NCBI GenBank assembly: GCA_028868975.1
Contig: JAGWTM010000003.1
Span: 1 to 51,734 of the forward strand
DNA length: 51,734 nt
Direction: 5' to 3'
Source of the DNA: Actinomycetales bacterium
Lineage (GTDB): Bacteria; Actinomycetota; Actinomycetes; Actinomycetales; Microbacteriaceae
The position numbers and the translations under genes were made by a program. The notes under the pieces were generated by a model, which made no database searches, was not told the origin of the DNA, and saw only the letters and a list, made by a program, of their open reading frames with translations. This document shows, piece after piece, positions 48,880 through 51,734 of the stretch (position 1 is its first letter; each line of letters opens with the position of its first letter).

Positions 48880-49079
48880 TAGTCGTTTGCAATGCATCGA
48901 TAAAAACAAGTGGCCACCGAAGCGCCACCGCTGTGATGCATGAGTCTTTTCCTTTAGATGAGAACCGCCTTGGTTAGCGGAGTTTTCTCGTGTGTGGGTT
49001 TAGCGCTGTTCGACTAGCCCACTGGCCCAAGCAGCTACTCCCTGCAAGAGCCGCATAATTCAAAAGGAAAAGCACAACT
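48880..49079 (+). promoter_or_regulatory. Long structured 5' leader of the DEAD-box helicase (candidate cis-regulatory RNA)
   Basis: ATGCATC(48892-48898)/GATGCAT(48935-48941) encloses GTGGC(48910-48914)/GCCAC(48924-48928). A second hairpin is GAGAACCGC...GCGGagttTTCTC (48960-48989). Confidence 0.5.
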
Positions 49080-51365
49080 ATGCCTAATTTCGGCAAGTCA
49101 TCGTCGCGCGCGCCTCATGGCGCGGGTCGCGGCAGTAATTTCAAGCCTCGCGAAGACGGCCGCGGTGGTCGCGCACCACACCGTCAGTCTCGCGATGAAG
49201 CCCCTCGCGGCAAGCGCACCCCGTTTTTTGAGCAGGGTCCCGCTCGCAGTGAGCGTCCAGCTCGCGACGACCGTGGTTTTGACCGCGGTAACGATCGCGT
49301 AGAAAAGGGATACCGCGAAGGCCGTGGTTCACGCCCGGTTGATCGCGAAATGCGTGGCGGCCGTGAAGACCGCGGACGCGATTGGACCCCATCAAGCCCT
49401 ACCGCCGGTGGCCGCAAGCCTCGTTACAACGCGGATGACCGCGCTCGCCGTGCCGGTGGTTTCAACGACCGTGACGAGCGTCCAGCTCGCGAAGGTCGCT
49501 CATACGGCGATCGCGATTCACGACCTCAGCGCAGCTTTGGCGACCGTGACCGTAACTTTGGCGACCGCCCAGCGCGCGGAAACTTCGGTGACCGCGATGC
49601 TCGTCCGAAGCGCGACTTCGGTGACCGCGACTCGCGTCCACAACGCAGCTTTGGCGACCGTGACCGTAACTTCGGTGACCGTGACCGCAACCGTGACGAG
49701 CGTCCGGCCCGCGGTGGTTTTGGTGATCGTGACCGCAACTTTGGCGACCGCCCAGCCCGCGGAAACTTCGGTGACCGCGATGCTCGTCCGAAGCGTGATT
49801 TTGGTGACCGTGATCGCAGCCGTGACGAGCGTCCAGCCCGCCGCGACTTCGATCGCCCGGATCGCGCTGACCGCGTGGCACGTGACCGCTCACGCGATGA
49901 CTCGTTCCGCGGCGCTCGCGACAAGAACCCCAACAAGAAGGCCTTCTTTGAAGACAAGGTGCTCGAGCGCCTCGAATCAGTCGAGGCCTCGGATGCGGTG
50001 ATTGTCAACAGCTTTGCCGAGATGGATCTTCACCCACGACTCATCGAAGCCCTGAGCGCGATGGGCGCCGAGAGTCCGTTCCCGATTCAGGCCGCAACTA
50101 TTCCTGCCGCTATCGGTGGCCAGGATGTACTCGGTCGCGGAAAGACCGGTTCGGGCAAAACCATCGCTTTTAGCATTCCTCTGATCACCAAGCTGATCGC
50201 TGGCGGATCGCAGCCTCGTGCCGCTGGAAAGCCACGCGCTCTGATTCTTGCGCCAACTCGTGAGCTGGCCGACCAGATTGACCGCACCGTCCACGCCTTG
50301 GCGAAGCCGGTCGGCTTCTACAGCGTCTGCATCTACGGTGGTGTTCCACAGCGCAAGCAGGAGCACGCCATGAGCCGCGGTGTAGACATCGTCGTCGCAA
50401 CTCCGGGACGCCTCGAAGACCTGATGGCCCAGGGCATCATCGACCTGAGCGCGGTTGAGACTCTAGTTGTCGATGAAGCTGACCACATGTGTGACCTTGG
50501 CTTCATCGAGGGAGTTCGTCGCATCATGCGTGCCGCTGGCGACAGCCAGAAGTTGCTGTTCTCGGCAACTCTCGACCGCGAGGTTGACTCGCTCGTCAAG
50601 GAATTCCTGCCAAACCCATACGTTTACGAAGTTCCTAATGAAGAGAACGACACCGCAAACATCACTCACCGTGTCTTAACCGTTGAGCCTGATGACCGCA
50701 GTGCTGTTCTGCTTCGCCTGGTTCAGGGTGAAGGCAAGTCGCTGATCTTCACGCGCACCAAAATGACTGCAGAACGTCTGGCCGAGAGCCTGACCGAAGC
50801 CGGTGTGCCAGCAGCCCGTCTTCACGGCGACCTAAACCAGAATCAGCGCAACCGCAACCTTGAGCGTTTCACCAAGGGGCAGGTACGCGTGCTCGTCGCA
50901 ACAGACGTTGCCGCCCGAGGAATCCACGTTGATGACGTCAAGCTGGTCATCCAGGTTGACCCGCCAGAGGAGTACAAGACCTACCTGCACCGCGCAGGCC
51001 GCACCGGTCGTGGTCACGCCTCGGGCACAGTTGTGACCCTGATCTTCCGTTCGCGATTCCGTCGCATGGAAGACCTACTGCGTCGCGCCGACCGAGACGG
51101 CATCTTCAGTGACGTTCGCCCGAGCAGTGCTCTGCTTGAGGAACTAGCCGGTCCAATCGCTCCACCACCTGTCCAGGACATTCTTGACTTTGGTGACAGC
51201 CGCGGTGGTCGCGGTGGTCACGGTGGTTCACGTGGCGATCGCCAGGGTGGCGGCAAGCGCAGCAACTACGGTGGCAATGGACGCGGTCGCTGGTCAGATC
51301 GACCAGAGGGATCACCTCGTCCGCGTGACAAGAAGAAGTTCGAGTCTCGCGCCGCTCGCGACTAA
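49080..51365 (+). CDS. DEAD-box RNA helicase with repetitive Arg/Asp/Gly-rich N-terminal region
   Basis: 'FPIQAATIPAAIGGQDVLGRGKTGSGKT', 'VVDEADHM' (DEAD), 'LFSATLDRE' (SAT), 'HRAGRTGRG'. Confidence 0.95.
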   Translation: MPNFGKSSSRAPHGAGRGSNFKPREDGRGGRAPHRQSRDEAPRGKRTPFFEQGPARSERPARDDRGFDRGNDRVEKGYREGRGSRPVDREMRGGREDRGRDWTPSSPTAGGRKPRYNADDRARRAGGFNDRDERPAREGRSYGDRDSRPQRSFGDRDRNFGDRPARGNFGDRDARPKRDFGDRDSRPQRSFGDRDRNFGDRDRNRDERPARGGFGDRDRNFGDRPARGNFGDRDARPKRDFGDRDRSRDERPARRDFDRPDRADRVARDRSRDDSFRGARDKNPNKKAFFEDKVLERLESVEASDAVIVNSFAEMDLHPRLIEALSAMGAESPFPIQAATIPAAIGGQDVLGRGKTGSGKTIAFSIPLITKLIAGGSQPRAAGKPRALILAPTRELADQIDRTVHALAKPVGFYSVCIYGGVPQRKQEHAMSRGVDIVVATPGRLEDLMAQGIIDLSAVETLVVDEADHMCDLGFIEGVRRIMRAAGDSQKLLFSATLDREVDSLVKEFLPNPYVYEVPNEENDTANITHRVLTVEPDDRSAVLLRLVQGEGKSLIFTRTKMTAERLAESLTEAGVPAARLHGDLNQNQRNRNLERFTKGQVRVLVATDVAARGIHVDDVKLVIQVDPPEEYKTYLHRAGRTGRGHASGTVVTLIFRSRFRRMEDLLRRADRDGIFSDVRPSSALLEELAGPIAPPPVQDILDFGDSRGGRGGHGGSRGDRQGGGKRSNYGGNGRGRWSDRPEGSPRPRDKKKFESRAARD
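49530..49830 (+). repeat. Tandem/direct repeats encoding (R/N)FGDRD-type units
   Basis: A segment beginning cgtaactttggcgaccgcccagc at 49551 recurs as cgcaactttggcgaccgcccagc at 49734, a 183-bp (61-codon) offset, with shorter GDRDRN/S units inside. Confidence 0.8.
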
Positions 51366-51378
51366 GCATTTCTGATTA

Positions 51379-51420
51379 GAAACCCCTGACATAGGCTGAT
51401 GGTCTAGGTCAGGGGTTTCT
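51379..51420 (+). terminator. Terminator after the DEAD-box helicase
   Basis: GAAACCCCTGAC ... GTCAGGGGTTTC tctttt. Confidence 0.8.
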
Positions 51421-51459
51421 CTTTTCATGGTGAAGGAGCAGCCTGGGGTTGCGCCGAAA

Positions 51460-51662
51460 GGTTCCTGCCGTCTAGACTTTAGGGAGCCAAAGACCGTCGG
51501 TTTTGCAATTCGTAAGATGCGCAACGAAGGAACACGAAAGTGTCATCCAACGCAGGTGTGTGAAACAGTTTTGATTCCTAGCGAATTTTCTCTGCTCCGT
51601 GCGTCTGCGCCGGAGCATTTTTTGTTTCCCGGGGCTACCGACATAAGAAATCAAGGAGCGCC
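51460..51662 (+). ncRNA. Ribosomal protein L10 leader
   Basis: 'GGTTCCTGCCGTCTAGACTTTAGGGAGCCAAAGACCGTCGG' resembles the actinobacterial L10 leader core; it is followed by hairpin TGCTCCG...CGGAGCA-TTTTTT and rplJ. Confidence 0.8.
51593..51624 (+). terminator. Attenuator hairpin in the L10 leader
   Basis: TGCTCCG tgcgtctgcgc CGGAGCA TTTTTTG. Confidence 0.7.
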
Positions 51663-51734
51663 ATGGCGAACAAGGTCGAGAAGGTAGCTGAGCTAACTGG
51701 TCTATTCCAGAACTCAAACGCCGTCTTTCTAACC
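51663..51734 (+). CDS. rplJ: 50S ribosomal protein L10, truncated by the window edge
   Basis: ATG after AAGGAGCGCC; 'MANKVEKVAELTGLFQNSNAVFLT'. Confidence 0.93.
   Translation, partial: MANKVEKVAELTGLFQNSNAVFLT

Noticed and set aside
49530-49830. Possible CRISPR array because of regular repeats
   Set aside because: Repeats are in-frame, imperfect, lack unique spacers of constant length, and encode the helicase arm; no cas genes nearby.
49324-50001. 225-aa alternate-frame ORF (TATVT/SVTAT-rich) within the helicase
   Set aside because: Arises from the repetitive GC-rich N-terminal DNA read in another frame; no independent coding evidence.

Overview
This 51.7 kb window is from an actinobacterial chromosome. 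The tRNA-Trp-secE-nusG-rplK-rplA block, mycobacterial HadA/HadB-like genes, monomeric NADP-IDH and an MsiK-type mal locus without its own ATPase suggest Microbacteriaceae or a relative; this taxonomy is inference. From left to right it contains: a polyprenyl diphosphate synthase (5'-truncated); an alpha-galactosidase/MFS/LacI region; tRNA-Tyr; an orphan amino-acid SBP next to a homocysteine S-methyltransferase; monomeric icd; a seven-gene putative aminophosphonate uptake and degradation cluster (FAD oxidoreductase, PhnX-like HAD, ABC transporter, metallophosphoesterase); a MarR/MMPL pair; a maltose/alpha-glucoside locus with three GH13 enzymes and malEFG; tRNA-Thr and tRNA-Met; a lone serine recombinase whose 3' end abuts tRNA-Met; hadAB-like genes, murB and an aminotransferase; tRNA-Trp-secE-nusG-rplK-rplA; an Orn/Lys/Arg decarboxylase with a LuxR-type regulator and sensor kinase; a PfkB kinase/LacI/fructose-ribose-type ABC locus; HAD and mycoredoxin-like genes; a DEAD-box helicase with a long structured leader and a repeat-rich N-terminus; and an L10 leader plus the start of rplJ. 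The best candidates for follow-up are the aminophosphonate cluster with its unusual metallophosphoesterase, a 22-bp palindromic element present identically at two sites, an 18-bp hairpin that encloses the start codon of a GH13 gene, and the structured helicase leader. All calls come from reading the sequence; no database searches were run.
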